In this document: one piece after another, positions 17,594-26,600 of the stretch
How positions within the stretch are numbered: the stretch's first letter is position 1
Layout: each line of letters starts with the position of its first letter
NCBI RefSeq assembly: GCF_024055715.1
Contig: NZ_JAMXMV010000004.1
Span: 248,001-312,000, forward strand
Direction of reading: 5' to 3'
From: Actinoallomurus soli
Lineage (GTDB): Bacteria; Actinomycetota; Actinomycetes; Streptosporangiales; Streptosporangiaceae
DNA length: 64,000 nt
The notes under the pieces: model-generated
The model's input: the letters and a program-made list of their open reading frames with translations, nothing else
Told to the model about the DNA's origin: nothing
Databases searched by the model: none
Position numbers and translations under genes: made by a program

Positions 17594-17862
17594 TACTTGC
17601 CGACGTTGCGGAAGCCCTCGGCGCGGCTGTTGATGTCCCGGTGGGCCTCCTGGAAGGCGACGACCATCTTGTCGAAGGAGGGCTTCGCCTGCGCCCACGC
17701 CTCGCGGAACCGGTTGGCGCCGGGACCCTGCCAGATGCTCTGGCTGCTCTGCGTGTTCGCGTTGAGGTCCCGGATGATTTGGTCGAGCTCCTGGCCGTGC
17801 TTCTGGAAGAGGCTCGCGAGTCTCTTCATGGCGTCGGGATCGCCACCGTAGATGCCGCCCAT
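17593..17862 (-). CDS. WXG100-family type VII secretion protein
   Basis: Small helical-hairpin protein (89 aa) with the central W-x-G turn (SIWQGPGANRF, about residues 47-57) that defines ESX substrates. The start chosen is the ATG at 17862 (MGGIYGG), eight bases after GGAG. A longer frame to 17907 exists but has a weaker context and would exceed the usual length of about 100 aa. WXG100 proteins are exported as dimers by the EccC-driven machinery; an EccC-like gene ends at 4259. It is an orphan here, with no partner Esx gene beside it, so it may form a homodimer. Confidence 0.88.
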   Translation of the reverse strand: MGGIYGGDPDAMKRLASLFQKHGQELDQIIRDLNANTQSSQSIWQGPGANRFREAWAQAKPSFDKMVVAFQEAHRDINSRAEGFRNVGK

Positions 17863-17998
17863 TGGATTCGCTCCGTTCGCTGTCGACCCGTCTGTGCAAT
17901 CAAGCATCGACAGAGGGTCGGCGGAACCCCGCGCATTGTCCGCTTCCGGCCATCCATCCGAACAAGATTCTTAAGTGGCCGTACGAAATGGTCGGCGG

Positions 17999-19258
17999 TC
18001 ACGTCGGCGCGGCGGACGAATCAGAAGAAGTCGGCGCTTTCTCGATGGTGGCCGGGAGGTGGCGGATGGCGGGGACGGCCAGGGCGGCGAGGGCGACGAG
18101 GAACTGGAGGACGCCCGCGAGCCAGAGGGCCGGGTGGGTGCCGATACCGGCCGCGAGCGGGCCGGCCGTGGCCTGGCCGATGGGCTGAACGGCGAAGGAT
18201 CCGAACCAGTCGTACGCGCTGACGCGGGACAGGGCCTTGTCCGGGACGTGCTGCTGGATGGCGGTCTCCATGAACGTGTTGAAGAGCGTCATCCCGACGC
18301 CGCCGAGAAAGGCCAGGCCGGACACCGTGACGACGGAAAGGCCCGCCGCCAGGCCCATGGTGGGCAGGGCGCAGAACGCGAGGGCGAGGACGCCCGTCCG
18401 CAGGGGGCGGCGCGGGTGAACGCGCAGCGCGGCGAGGCCGCCGACCAGCGAGCCCACGCCGAGCAGGGCCTGGATCGCCGCCCAGCCGGCGGGGCCGCCG
18501 GACGACCGTTCGGCGGTCGCCGGGCCGAGGACGTAGTAGGCCGCGAACAGCAGGTTCGTGAGGGACGCCGCGGCGACGAGGGCGCAGACCCAGGTCCGGG
18601 AGCTGAACTCCGTCCAGCCCTCCCGCAGGTCGCGCAGGAAGGACTGCGCCGGTGCGGGCCGCTGCGCGGGCAGGCGCAGCCGGGAGAGCGTGGCCGCGCT
18701 GATCGCGAACGTGGCCGCGTCGACGGCGATGGCCCAGCCGGGGCCCGCCGTCGCGGCCAGGAGACCGGCCAGGACCGGGCCGCCGATCTTGCCGATCGAC
18801 AGGGACAGGCCCCGCAGCGCGTTGGCCTGTTGGAGACGGGGACCGGTGACGATGGCAGGGAGGAGGCCCGTCGAGGCGGGGCTGAACAGGGCGGTCGCCG
18901 TACCGTGCACCGCTTGGAGCGCCCCGAGCTCCCAGATCGTCGCGTGGCCGCCGATCAGCAGGGCGGCCATCGTGCCCTGGCCGAGGAAGCGCGCCAGGTC
19001 GGCGGCGACCATGATCCGGCGCCGGGGCAGGCGGTCGGCGATCACCCCGCCGACGAGCAGGCCCGCGATCATGGGGATCGTCCGGGCCGCCAGCACGTAC
19101 CCGAGGTCGGACGGCGACCCGGTGAGGTCGAGGACCGCGAACGCCAGGGCGACTCCGATCATGCCGTCGCCGAGCAGCGACGCCGATTGGCCGACGAAGA
19201 ACCGCCGGAACTGCCGTTCTCTGAGGACGGCGAGGGCCGTCCCGGGCGCGGGGCTCAT
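17999..19258 (-). CDS. MFS exporter (MFS_3 / EntS-like)
   Basis: Twelve-helix major facilitator of 419 aa opening with RERQFRRFFVGQSASLLGDG, a start typical of the EntS/MFS_3 group of drug and siderophore exporters. The repeated cytosolic loop motif (ADRLPRRR near residue 75) is present. The start chosen is the ATG at 19258, just after a purine-rich stretch; longer frames upstream read through noncoding sequence. It lies 136 nt upstream of the WXG100 gene on the same strand but is probably unrelated. The substrate is unknown. Confidence 0.82.
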   Translation of the reverse strand: MSPAPGTALAVLRERQFRRFFVGQSASLLGDGMIGVALAFAVLDLTGSPSDLGYVLAARTIPMIAGLLVGGVIADRLPRRRIMVAADLARFLGQGTMAALLIGGHATIWELGALQAVHGTATALFSPASTGLLPAIVTGPRLQQANALRGLSLSIGKIGGPVLAGLLAATAGPGWAIAVDAATFAISAATLSRLRLPAQRPAPAQSFLRDLREGWTEFSSRTWVCALVAAASLTNLLFAAYYVLGPATAERSSGGPAGWAAIQALLGVGSLVGGLAALRVHPRRPLRTGVLALAFCALPTMGLAAGLSVVTVSGLAFLGGVGMTLFNTFMETAIQQHVPDKALSRVSAYDWFGSFAVQPIGQATAGPLAAGIGTHPALWLAGVLQFLVALAALAVPAIRHLPATIEKAPTSSDSSAAPT

Positions 19259-19554
19259 GCCCCCGCCCTCTCGCCGCCCGCCGTTCGCCCCGGTTCGATC
19301 ACGATCCCCATCTTCGATGGGCCGCGGCGGGGGTGAATGGGCGCGAGGACGAGTGAACCGAAGTCTCGGCGAACGGGCATGCGTCTCGGGGCCGAGCCGG
19401 ATGAAGGCACACGAATCAGCCGCGGAGTGGGCGCGAATCCGAGATTCTCGCCAGCATCGGACGCTCCGGCCCCTCACCCGGCCATCCGGGGCGTTTCCCC
19501 TGCCGCCCGGGCTCGCACTCGGTGAGGGCCGCGGCGGCGCTCGTTCGGGCTCCC

Positions 19555-19653
19555 GAGCAAGGCCGCCCGCGTTCCCGCGGGCCTTTGCTCTGCTCACCGC
19601 CAGTAGGCAGTGGACCGTTCCAGGTGCATACCCCGGGTGAGCAGAGCAAAGGC
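19555..19653. promoter_or_regulatory. Mutually exclusive hairpins (attenuator-like)
   Basis: Segment A (19555-19571) pairs with segment B (19576-19590): an outer GAGCAA/TTGCTC stem and an inner seven-base-pair GCCCGCG/CGCGGGC stem with a TTCC loop. The same B region extended (19581-19598) pairs perfectly over 18 bp with segment C (19636-19653). A-B and B-C cannot form together. This is the logic of an attenuator or riboswitch expression platform, but no known aptamer was recognised and it could be two overlapping terminators. Confidence 0.4.
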
Positions 19654-19842
19654 GGAGGGAAGGCGGGACGGCGGGGGCGGCGCGTGCTCCGCGACGGTCG
19701 ACGTGGTGGAGGCGCGATTCCGCTCCGCGTGGCGGCGCGCCGCCGGGCCGGCCCTACGGGCGTCTAAGGCCAGGTGGCGGGGGTTGCACGGCGCGGTAGC
19801 AAGTGATTGGTTACCCTGGAGATCGCCACAACCGGGCGGCCC

Positions 19843-19874
19843 TTGAGCGCGAGAAGAGCGGGGTTGCCTAGACT
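19843..19874 (+). promoter_or_regulatory. Weak candidate promoter of the carboxylase gene
   Basis: TTGAGC at 19843-19848 and TAGACT at 19869-19874 with a long 20-base spacer. The -10 box lies 31 bases before the GTG start, leaving room for the AGGAG ribosome binding site. Confidence 0.3.
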
Positions 19875-19905
19875 CTGGCTGATCGGCAAGAGCGAGGAGT
19901 CGTAC

Positions 19906-21669
19906 GTGCGCAAGGTCCTGATCGCCAACCGAGGTGAGATCGCCGTCCGTGTCGCCAGGGCGTGCCGGGACGCCGGAATCGGCAGTGTCGCCGTCTACTC
20001 GGAGCCCGACCTGGACGGGCTGCACGCGCGGGTCGCGGATGAGGCGTACGCGCTGGGCGGGTCGACCGCGGCGGAGAGCTACCTCGACATCGACAAGCTG
20101 CTGCGAATCGCGAAGGAGAGCGGCGCCGACGCCGTGCACCCCGGCTACGGCTTCCTGTCCGAGAACGCCGGGTTCGCCGAGGCGGTGATCGACGCCGGGC
20201 TGACCTGGATCGGGCCGCCGCCGAGCGCGATCATGGCGCTGGGCGACAAGGTGCAGGCGCGGCACATCGCGCAGAAGGTCGGCGCGCCGCTGGTGGCGGG
20301 CACCAAGGACCCGGTGAAGGACGCCGACGAGGTCGTGGAGTTCGCCCGGGAGCACGGGCTGCCGATCGCGATCAAGGCGGCGTTCGGCGGTGGTGGCCGC
20401 GGGCTGAAGGTCGCGCGCACGATGGAGGAGATCCCGGAGCTGTACGAGTCGGCCGTCCGTGAGGCGGTGGGCGCGTTCGGGCGCGGGGAGTGCTTCGTCG
20501 AGCGGTACCTCGACCGGCCGCGTCACGTGGAGACCCAGTGCATCGCCGACCGGCACGGGAACGTCGTGGTCGTCTCCACGCGTGACTGCTCGCTGCAGCG
20601 CCGGCACCAGAAGCTCGTGGAGGAGGCTCCGGCGCCGTTCCTGAGCGAGGAGCAGCTGGCGACCCTGTACTCCAGCTCGAAGGCGATCCTGCGTGAGGCC
20701 GGATACGTCGGCGCGGGCACGTGTGAGTTCCTCGTCGGCCAGGACGGCACGATCTCGTTCCTCGAGGTGAACACCCGGCTCCAGGTCGAGCACCCGGTCA
20801 CCGAGGAGGTCGCGGGCGTCGACCTCGTACGGGAGCAGTTCCGGGTCGCGGAGGGCGAGGAGCTGGGGTACGACGACCCGGTCCTGCGCGGGCACTCGAT
20901 CGAGTTCCGCATCAACGCGGAGGACGCGGGACGCAACTTCCTGCCCGCTGCCGGGACGATCACCCGGTGGAGCGCGCCGAGCGGTCCGGGGGTGCGCCTG
21001 GACAGCGGGTTCGAGGGGGGCATGACGGTCCCGCAGATGTACGACTCGATGATCGCGAAGCTGATCGTCACCGGCGCGAACCGTACGGAGGCGCTGCAGC
21101 GGGCCCGGCGCGCGCTCGCGGAGTTCGAGATCGAGGGCATGCCGACGGTCCTCCCGTTCCACCGCGCGGTGATCGAGGACCCCGCGTTCGTCGATGAGCC
21201 GTTCCAGGTGCACACGCGCTGGATCGAGACCGAGTTCGACAACCGGATCGCGCCGTACGACGCGACGGTCGAGGCGGCCGAACCGGCGGAGCGCGAGAGG
21301 GTGACCGTCGAGGTCGGCGGCAAGCGCATCGAGGTGGTGCTCCCCGCGGGGCTGGGCGCCTCGGCGGGCGACCCCGGCCCGAGCTCCGGTCGCGCGGCCG
21401 CGCCGGCCCGGCGCAAGGGCGGCAAGAAGGCCGGAGGGGCCGCGGCGGGCGGAGACGCGCTGGTCAGCCCGATGCAGGGCACCATCGTCAAGATCCTCGT
21501 CGAGGACGGCACGGCGGTGGAGGCCGGAGCCACGATCGTGGTCCTCGAGGCGATGAAGATGGAGCAGCCGCTGACGGCGCACAAGGCTGGCACGGTGACG
21601 GGCCTGGCTGCGCAGGTCGGCCAGACGGTCTCCAACGGCGCCGTGATCTGCGAGATCAAGGACGCCTGA
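19906..21669 (+). CDS. Acetyl-/propionyl-CoA carboxylase alpha chain (biotin carboxylase + BCCP)
   Basis: Alpha subunit of an acyl-CoA carboxylase (587 aa, close to actinobacterial AccA3). It makes carboxybiotin from bicarbonate and ATP for transfer to acyl-CoA by a separate beta subunit. It starts [16 protein letters not shown], the usual biotin-carboxylase N-terminus. The ATP-grasp glycine loop is [12 protein letters not shown] (about residue 165), and the catalytic region [15 protein letters not shown] is intact. The C-terminal biotinyl domain has EAMKMEQP near residue 553, where the lysine is biotinylated. The GTG at 19906 has AGGAG seven bases upstream. No beta subunit is in the window, so it probably serves several carboxylases supplying malonyl- and methylmalonyl-CoA. 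Confidence 0.95.
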   Translation: MRKVLIANRGEIAVRVARACRDAGIGSVAVYSEPDLDGLHARVADEAYALGGSTAAESYLDIDKLLRIAKESGADAVHPGYGFLSENAGFAEAVIDAGLTWIGPPPSAIMALGDKVQARHIAQKVGAPLVAGTKDPVKDADEVVEFAREHGLPIAIKAAFGGGGRGLKVARTMEEIPELYESAVREAVGAFGRGECFVERYLDRPRHVETQCIADRHGNVVVVSTRDCSLQRRHQKLVEEAPAPFLSEEQLATLYSSSKAILREAGYVGAGTCEFLVGQDGTISFLEVNTRLQVEHPVTEEVAGVDLVREQFRVAEGEELGYDDPVLRGHSIEFRINAEDAGRNFLPAAGTITRWSAPSGPGVRLDSGFEGGMTVPQMYDSMIAKLIVTGANRTEALQRARRALAEFEIEGMPTVLPFHRAVIEDPAFVDEPFQVHTRWIETEFDNRIAPYDATVEAAEPAERERVTVEVGGKRIEVVLPAGLGASAGDPGPSSGRAAAPARRKGGKKAGGAAAGGDALVSPMQGTIVKILVEDGTAVEAGATIVVLEAMKMEQPLTAHKAGTVTGLAAQVGQTVSNGAVICEIKDA

Positions 21670-21851
21670 GCCGACGGTCAGGACCTACCGGGGAGACGGG
21701 ACCCGAGCGGGGCGTAACGTGATGCTCGCCATCGGTTACGCTCGGCTCTGGGACGTCCTGGTGCCCGGGGTGCCGCGCGCTGTGGGCCTGTGCGCGGAAC
21801 CATCTCGAGCGCTGATTCGTCGAAGGTAGTCCAAGCATTCACACTGATCAC

Positions 21852-23201
21852 ATGAAGGCCGCCATGAAGCTTCGCCGTTCGACGATTCTCGCCGCCATGG
21901 CCGCCGTCGTCGCACTGCTGTTCGCGTTCGCCGTTCCGGCGAACGCCGACCCGTTCCAGAACGTGGTCCGGGGCTTGAAGAGCCAGGGGTTCTACCTGTC
22001 CTCGGACGCGGGCGCGTCGATGTCCGGTTCCGACCAGCAATCCGTGATCAACGCGCTGAAGGACGACGAGTCGACCATCCGGATCGCCGTGGTGAAGCAG
22101 GACCGCGTCTCCTCCTCGGGCCTGCGCCAGCTCGACAGCGCCCTGGGCCGGAAGGGCACGCTCATCCTGCTCGACGGCACCGGACGGCGGATCCTCGCGG
22201 GCACCCACGAGGGTCTGGGCTCCGGCAAGGTCCAGCAGCTGGTGACCCAGGCGCGTGGCGACTCGTCCAACCTCAAGGACCTGGTCCTCAACCTGAACCA
22301 GCGGTTCGACAAGGCGATCTCCGACAAGAAGTCGGGCTCGGCGACGGCCGGGTTCGTGGTGCTGGGCGTCCTCGTCCTCATCGTCCTGGGCATCGTGGGC
22401 CTGATCTTCTTCGCGCGCAAGCGGCGGAAGGAGCGGGACGCCAAGCAGCTGGCCGAGCTCAAGGAGAACGTCTACGAGGACGTCACCCGGCTCGGTGAGG
22501 ACATCACCGGGCTGAACCTCAACGTGATGGACCCGAACCTCGACCCGGCCGCCCGGGACGACTACCAGCGGGCCATGGACGCCTACGACCGGGCCAAGGC
22601 CGCGGTCGACGAGGCACGCCGCCCGCAGGACATGAGCAGGGTCACCGAGGCTCTGGCGGACGGCCGCTACTCCATGACGGCGGTGCGGGCCCGCCTGGAC
22701 GGCCGGCCGGTTCCCGAGCGGCGCGCCCCCTGCTTCTTCAACCCGCAGCACGGCCCGTCGGTGCAGGACGTCATGTGGGCGCCCGCGGGCGGCGCGCCCC
22801 GGTCGGTCCCGGCCTGCGCGGCCGACGCGCAGCGGGTGCTGTCGGGCGTGGACCCGGACGCCCGCCTGGTCACGATCGGCGGCCAGCGGCGGCCGTACTG
22901 GGACGCCGGACCGATGTACGCGCCGTACGCCGGCGGCTACTACTCCGGCTTCGGCGGCGGGGACATGCTCGGCGGCCTGCTGATCGGCACCGCGCTCGGT
23001 TCGATGTTCAGCGGGGGCTGGGGCGGTCACGGCGGCTACGACGCCGGTTACATGGCCGGGTACGAGGCGGGCAACGACAACGACGGCGACTGGGGCTTCG
23101 GCGGTGGAGACGGCGGCGGCGGCGGCTTCGACATCGGCGGCGGCGACTTCGGAGGCTTCGACGGCGGTGGTGACTTCGGCGGTGGCGGCGGCGACTGGTG
23201 A
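21852..23201 (+). CDS. Secreted/membrane protein with Gly-rich tail
   Basis: Unrecognised 449-aa protein. An N-terminal signal peptide (about residues 1-36, ending PANADP) is followed by an extracytoplasmic domain of about 130 residues that vaguely resembles TPM/Rv1476-type domains. A single membrane helix lies near 170-192, then a cytoplasmic helical region. A segment with two cysteines in a CFFNPQHG...PACAAD arrangement comes next. The last 110 residues are very rich in Gly, Asp and Tyr, like tails of TPM-containing membrane proteins. ATGs at 21852 and 21864 are both possible starts. The following small membrane-protein gene may be co-transcribed. Function unknown. Confidence 0.7.
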   Translation: MKAAMKLRRSTILAAMAAVVALLFAFAVPANADPFQNVVRGLKSQGFYLSSDAGASMSGSDQQSVINALKDDESTIRIAVVKQDRVSSSGLRQLDSALGRKGTLILLDGTGRRILAGTHEGLGSGKVQQLVTQARGDSSNLKDLVLNLNQRFDKAISDKKSGSATAGFVVLGVLVLIVLGIVGLIFFARKRRKERDAKQLAELKENVYEDVTRLGEDITGLNLNVMDPNLDPAARDDYQRAMDAYDRAKAAVDEARRPQDMSRVTEALADGRYSMTAVRARLDGRPVPERRAPCFFNPQHGPSVQDVMWAPAGGAPRSVPACAADAQRVLSGVDPDARLVTIGGQRRPYWDAGPMYAPYAGGYYSGFGGGDMLGGLLIGTALGSMFSGGWGGHGGYDAGYMAGYEAGNDNDGDWGFGGGDGGGGGFDIGGGDFGGFDGGGDFGGGGGDW

Positions 23202-23264
23202 TGGGGGTACCCGCTGACCCGGCTGCCCGGTGACCCGGGCCCGCTCCGGCGGGCCCGTTACACC

Positions 23265-23555
23265 ATGGGGTTCCGGCTCCCTCCGGAGAACCTCGGTTGG
23301 GTCCGGCACGACCTGACCGATGCGGGGTGGCGTGGCCGCATGATGGTCCGCCACCTCGCGCTCATGGCCCCCGTCTGCGTGGTGCTCGCGCTGCTGCCCG
23401 CCGAGTGGGGCATCCGGGTGGCCGTCGTGGCACTGGCGTTGCTGAGCAGCACCTTCGTCGTCGCGATCAACTCGGCGGACATCCGGCAGGCCCGGCTGCG
23501 GCAGCACGGCCTCCCCGTACCCGACGACCCGCAGCGCGGTCATCCACCGCACTGA
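23265..23555 (+). CDS. Small membrane protein, DUF5313-like
   Basis: A 96-aa protein with a conserved-looking N-terminus (LGWVRHDLTDAGWRGRMMVR) and two adjacent hydrophobic helices at about residues 31-70. The pattern resembles actinobacterial DUF5313 proteins, whose role is unknown. It ends in a polar tail. The ATG at 23265 has no strong ribosome binding site, and the gene starts 63 bases after the Gly-rich protein. Confidence 0.6.
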   Translation: MGFRLPPENLGWVRHDLTDAGWRGRMMVRHLALMAPVCVVLALLPAEWGIRVAVVALALLSSTFVVAINSADIRQARLRQHGLPVPDDPQRGHPPH

Positions 23556-23569
23556 CCTGGTGTTACGCG

Positions 23570-23616
23570 TAATCCACAGGACTCGTCCACAGCACCTGTC
23601 CACAACCTGTGGACGA
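23570..23616. promoter_or_regulatory. Cluster of four DnaA-box-like 9-mers
   Basis: Three forward 9-mers, TAATCCACA (23570), TCGTCCACA (23583) and CTGTCCACA (23596), plus TCGTCCACA on the reverse strand (23608-23616). Each differs by one base from the consensus TTATCCACA or TTGTCCACA. Start-to-start spacing is 13, 13 and 12 bases. No dnaA or dnaN gene is near, so this is not the classical origin; a DnaA-titrating or DnaA-regulated site is possible. Confidence 0.45.
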
Positions 23617-23625
23617 CTTTTCCCC

Positions 23626-23654
23626 AAGGCCCGGCCGATTCCCGGCCGGGCCTT
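23626..23654. terminator. Bidirectional intrinsic terminator
   Basis: Perfect 12-bp stem (23626-23637 with 23643-23654) and five-base loop, flanked by CCCC/TT on one side and TTTG on the other. It ends the upstream membrane-protein unit and insulates trpB. Confidence 0.75.
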
Positions 23655-23741
23655 TGTCATGCCCGCCTTCCCCCGTGGACCGCTCCGCCCGCCTAACGCG
23701 CTGGCGCGTCCGGCGCATCCTGTGCCACTCTCGAAGAGTTA

Positions 23742-23764
23742 TAGAACTCATTCGATGAGTTCTA
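23742..23764. promoter_or_regulatory. Perfect 10-bp-arm palindrome upstream of trpB
   Basis: TAGAACTCAT and its reverse complement are separated by TCG, centred about 30 bases before the trpB ATG and overlapping a TATAGA-like -10. It is the most symmetric site in the window and stands out as AT-rich. It is a plausible operator; the GntR/UTRA regulator encoded just after trpA is the obvious candidate binder. Confidence 0.55.
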
Positions 23765-23782
23765 CATCTCAGAGGAGGCGCG

Positions 23783-25000
23783 ATGGCGACGGACGTACAG
23801 CCGCGGCCGGTGCGGGAGGCGGTCCCCCGCGGCACGGCGATGGGCGATCCCGGGGTGCGCGGCAGGTTCGGGGGTCACGGCGGCCGGTACGTGCCGGAGT
23901 CGCTGGTGGCGGCGTGCGGCGAGGTGGAGGACGCCTTCCGGACGGCGTGGGCGGACCCGGCATTCCGCGCCGCTCTCGCGGCGCTGCTGGCCGAGCACGT
24001 CGGCCGTCCGACGCCGCTGACGCGGGCGCGGCGCCTGTCCGCCGAACTGGGCGTCGAGGTCCTGCTGAAGCGCGAGGACCTGGCCCACACGGGCTCCCAC
24101 AAGATCAACAACGTGATGGGGCAGGCGCTGCTGGCCGTCCGGATGGGCCGGACCCGGTTGATCGCCGAGACGGGCGCCGGGCAGCACGGGGTGGCGACCG
24201 CGACCGCCGCGGCGCTGCTGGGCCTGCGGGCCACGGTCTTCATGGGCGAGAAGGACATCGAGCGCCAGGCGCTGAACGTCTTCCGGATGCGCCTGCTCGG
24301 CGCCGAGGTGGTCCCGGTGACGATGGGCAGCCGCACGCTCAAGGACGCCACGAGCGAGGCGATGCGCCACTGGGTGGGCGCGCTGGAGGACTCCCACTAC
24401 TGCATGGGCTCGGTCGTCGGGCCGCACCCGTACCCGTGGATGGTCCGGGAGTTCCAGCGGGTGATCGGTGACGAGGCGCGCGGCCAGTGCGCCGCCGAGC
24501 TGCCCTCCGGCGCGCCGGACTACGTCGTGGCCTGCGTCGGGGGAGGCTCGAACGCGGCGGGCACCTTCGCCGGGTTCGCCGACGGCCCCGCACGGCTCGT
24601 CGGGGTCGAGGCCGAGGGCGGCGCCGGCGCGACGCGTGGCCGGGCCGGCGTGCTGCACGGCTTCCGCTCGCTGTTCCTCCAGGACGACGACGGCCAGATC
24701 ACCGAGGCCCACTCCATCGCGGCCGGCCTGGACTACCCCGGGGTCGGCCCGGAACACGCCCACCTGCGCGACCTGGGCCGCGCCCGGTACGTCACGGTCA
24801 CCGACGAGGAGGTGGTCGACGCGGCGGTACGGCTGGCCCGTACCGAGGGGATCGTGCCCGCACTGGAGTCCGCGCACGCGGTCGCGTGGGTGATCCGGGC
24901 GGCGGGCGACGGTGAGCTGCCGCCCGGCGCGACCGTGATGCTCACGCTGTCGGGGCGGGGCGACAAGGACATCTCGACGCTGATGGGAGTTCTGGGATGA
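23783..25000 (+). CDS. trpB: Tryptophan synthase beta chain
   Basis: PLP enzyme (405 aa) joining indole and serine to tryptophan. The PLP lysine is in HTGSHKINN (about residue 103). The phosphate-binding [10 protein letters not shown] motif and the AETGAGQHG segment are intact. AGGAGG precedes the ATG. The stop overlaps the trpA start as ATGA, keeping the usual one-to-one coupling. No other tryptophan genes lie nearby and a GntR regulator follows, so this may be a stand-alone trpBA unit or a second copy rather than part of a full trp operon. A perfect palindrome sits in the promoter region. Confidence 0.95.
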   Translation: MATDVQPRPVREAVPRGTAMGDPGVRGRFGGHGGRYVPESLVAACGEVEDAFRTAWADPAFRAALAALLAEHVGRPTPLTRARRLSAELGVEVLLKREDLAHTGSHKINNVMGQALLAVRMGRTRLIAETGAGQHGVATATAAALLGLRATVFMGEKDIERQALNVFRMRLLGAEVVPVTMGSRTLKDATSEAMRHWVGALEDSHYCMGSVVGPHPYPWMVREFQRVIGDEARGQCAAELPSGAPDYVVACVGGGSNAAGTFAGFADGPARLVGVEAEGGAGATRGRAGVLHGFRSLFLQDDDGQITEAHSIAAGLDYPGVGPEHAHLRDLGRARYVTVTDEEVVDAAVRLARTEGIVPALESAHAVAWVIRAAGDGELPPGATVMLTLSGRGDKDISTLMGVLG

Positions 25001-25797
25001 CCGGCACGACGACGCTCGGGTCGCTGGAGCGGTGCCTGCGGGCGCGCCGCGACGCGGGCCGTACGCTGCTGATGCCGTACCTCACCGGCGGGATCACCCC
25101 GGACTGGACCGCGTACCTGCGGGCGTTCGCGGCGGCGGGGGCCGACGCGATCGAGGTCGGGCTGCCGTTCAGCGATCCGACCCTCGACGGCGTCACCATC
25201 CAGGAGGCGTCGAACGCGGCGCTGGCGCGCGGGGCGTCGGTGCGCGGGATCCTCGCCGACCTCGCCGCGCTGGGCGAGCCGGCCGTGCCGCTGGTCGCCA
25301 GCACGTACTACAACCTGGTCCTGCGGGACGGGCCGGAGACGTTCTGCGCGGCGCTGCGGGACGCCGGGGTCACCGGGCTGATCGTCCCGGACCTGCCGGT
25401 GGACGAGGCCGGTGAGCTGACGGACGTCGCGGCCGCCGCGGGCGTCGACCTGGCGCTGCTCGCCTCCCCGGCCACCCCCGAACCACGGCTGGCGGAGATC
25501 GGCCGGCGCAGTCGCGGGTTCGTCTACGCCGTCTCGCTGATGGGCACGACCGGCGAACGGTCCGCGCTCGCCGCGTCGGCGACGACGACCGCCGAGCGGA
25601 TCCGGCGCGGCACCGACCGCCCCGTGCTCCTCGGGTTCGGCATCTCGACCCCCGGGCAGGCGGTGGCGGCCGCCCGCGGCGCCGACGGCGTCGTCATCGG
25701 CGCGGCGCTGATGCGGCAGGTGCTGGACGGGTCCGGGCCGGACGACGTCGGGGCCTTCCTGGCTAAGATTCGCCGAGCACTCGACGAGGAGACCTGA
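24997..25797 (+). CDS. trpA: Tryptophan synthase alpha chain
   Basis: TIM-barrel lyase (266 aa) converting indole-3-glycerol phosphate to indole and glyceraldehyde-3-phosphate. The catalytic glutamate and aspartate lie in [14 protein letters not shown] (about residues 47-60); the phosphate-binding loop includes GFGIST and ADGVVIG. The ATG overlaps the trpB stop by four bases. SDPTLDG departs from the common SDPxADGP by lacking the usual proline after the glycine; the key Asp is kept. Confidence 0.94.
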   Translation: MTGTTTLGSLERCLRARRDAGRTLLMPYLTGGITPDWTAYLRAFAAAGADAIEVGLPFSDPTLDGVTIQEASNAALARGASVRGILADLAALGEPAVPLVASTYYNLVLRDGPETFCAALRDAGVTGLIVPDLPVDEAGELTDVAAAAGVDLALLASPATPEPRLAEIGRRSRGFVYAVSLMGTTGERSALAASATTTAERIRRGTDRPVLLGFGISTPGQAVAAARGADGVVIGAALMRQVLDGSGPDDVGAFLAKIRRALDEET

Positions 25798-25832
25798 GCG
25801 CAGGGCGAGCCGCGCGGAGGAGAGGGAGGGCG

Positions 25833-26591
25833 ATGGCCCGCGACACCGGCCACGAGGCGAGGTACCGCACCATCGCCGCCGACCTCGCCGCGAAGATCCG
25901 CGCGGGTCACTACGCCCCGGGCGAGGCGCTCCCGCCGCAGCGCGAGCTGAGCGCCTCGTACGGGGTGACGCTGATGACGCTCCGGCAGGCGCTGCGGCGG
26001 CTCAGCGACGAGGGGCTGATCGTGCAGCGGCACGGGCGCGGGACGTACGTCGCGCCGCCGCACCTGGCGTACCAGCTCGGGTCGCTCCGGAGCCTCGCCG
26101 ACGACCTGCGGGAGCAGGGCCACGAGGTGCGCACGGTGGTGCTCGGGCGGTCGGTGCGGAAGGTTCCGGCGGGCGTCGCCGCGCGGCTCCGCAGCCGTCC
26201 CGGCGAGACGGCGCTGCGGCTGGAGCGGCTCCGCGAGTTCGCGGGGCGCGCCGCGATCCACCAGGTGTCCTGGGTCCGGCAGCCGCACGCCGAGGCGGTG
26301 CGCGACCGGGACTTCACCGGCGTCTCGCTGTACGGTGCCCTCGCCGACGCCGGGGTGGCGGTGGCCCGCGCCGCCGAGACGATCCGCCCCGGGCTGCTGG
26401 ACGCCGCCCTCGCGCGGCACCTGGAGGAGCCCGCGGGCAGCCCGGTGTTCACCAGCGAGCGGATCACGTACACGCTGGACGGCACCGCGATCGTCGACGA
26501 CCACGCCACCATCCTCGGCAGCATGATGGAGATCAGCACCGACCGCGCCGCGACCGGCCTGTCCCTGACGTGGGGCGCCACGGGCCGCTAG
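25833..26591 (+). CDS. GntR-family regulator with UTRA domain (HutC/FarR type)
   Basis: Regulator of 252 aa. A winged helix (about residues 8-73; PPQRELSASYGVTLMTLRQAL and RHGRGTYVAPP) is followed by a UTRA effector-binding domain (about 90-245; LRLERLREFAGR, VFTSERITYT). The ATG at 25833 has GAGGG just upstream. It begins 36 bases after trpA on the same strand, so it is probably in the trpBA transcript and may regulate it through the palindrome at 23742-23764. The ligand is unknown. Confidence 0.88.
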   Translation: MARDTGHEARYRTIAADLAAKIRAGHYAPGEALPPQRELSASYGVTLMTLRQALRRLSDEGLIVQRHGRGTYVAPPHLAYQLGSLRSLADDLREQGHEVRTVVLGRSVRKVPAGVAARLRSRPGETALRLERLREFAGRAAIHQVSWVRQPHAEAVRDRDFTGVSLYGALADAGVAVARAAETIRPGLLDAALARHLEEPAGSPVFTSERITYTLDGTAIVDDHATILGSMMEISTDRAATGLSLTWGATGR

Positions 26592-26600
26592 GGCCGTGGA

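Larger units (their letters stand above)
19259..19905. other. Long intergenic region with nested hairpins
   Basis: About 650 bases between the divergent MFS and carboxylase genes with no credible gene. It contains the alternative hairpin set at 19555-19653 and a weak promoter before the carboxylase gene, described separately. Confidence 0.6.

Noticed and set aside
23570-23616. Chromosomal origin (oriC)
   Set aside because: Only four imperfect boxes, no AT-rich unwinding region and no dnaA, dnaN or gyrase genes nearby.
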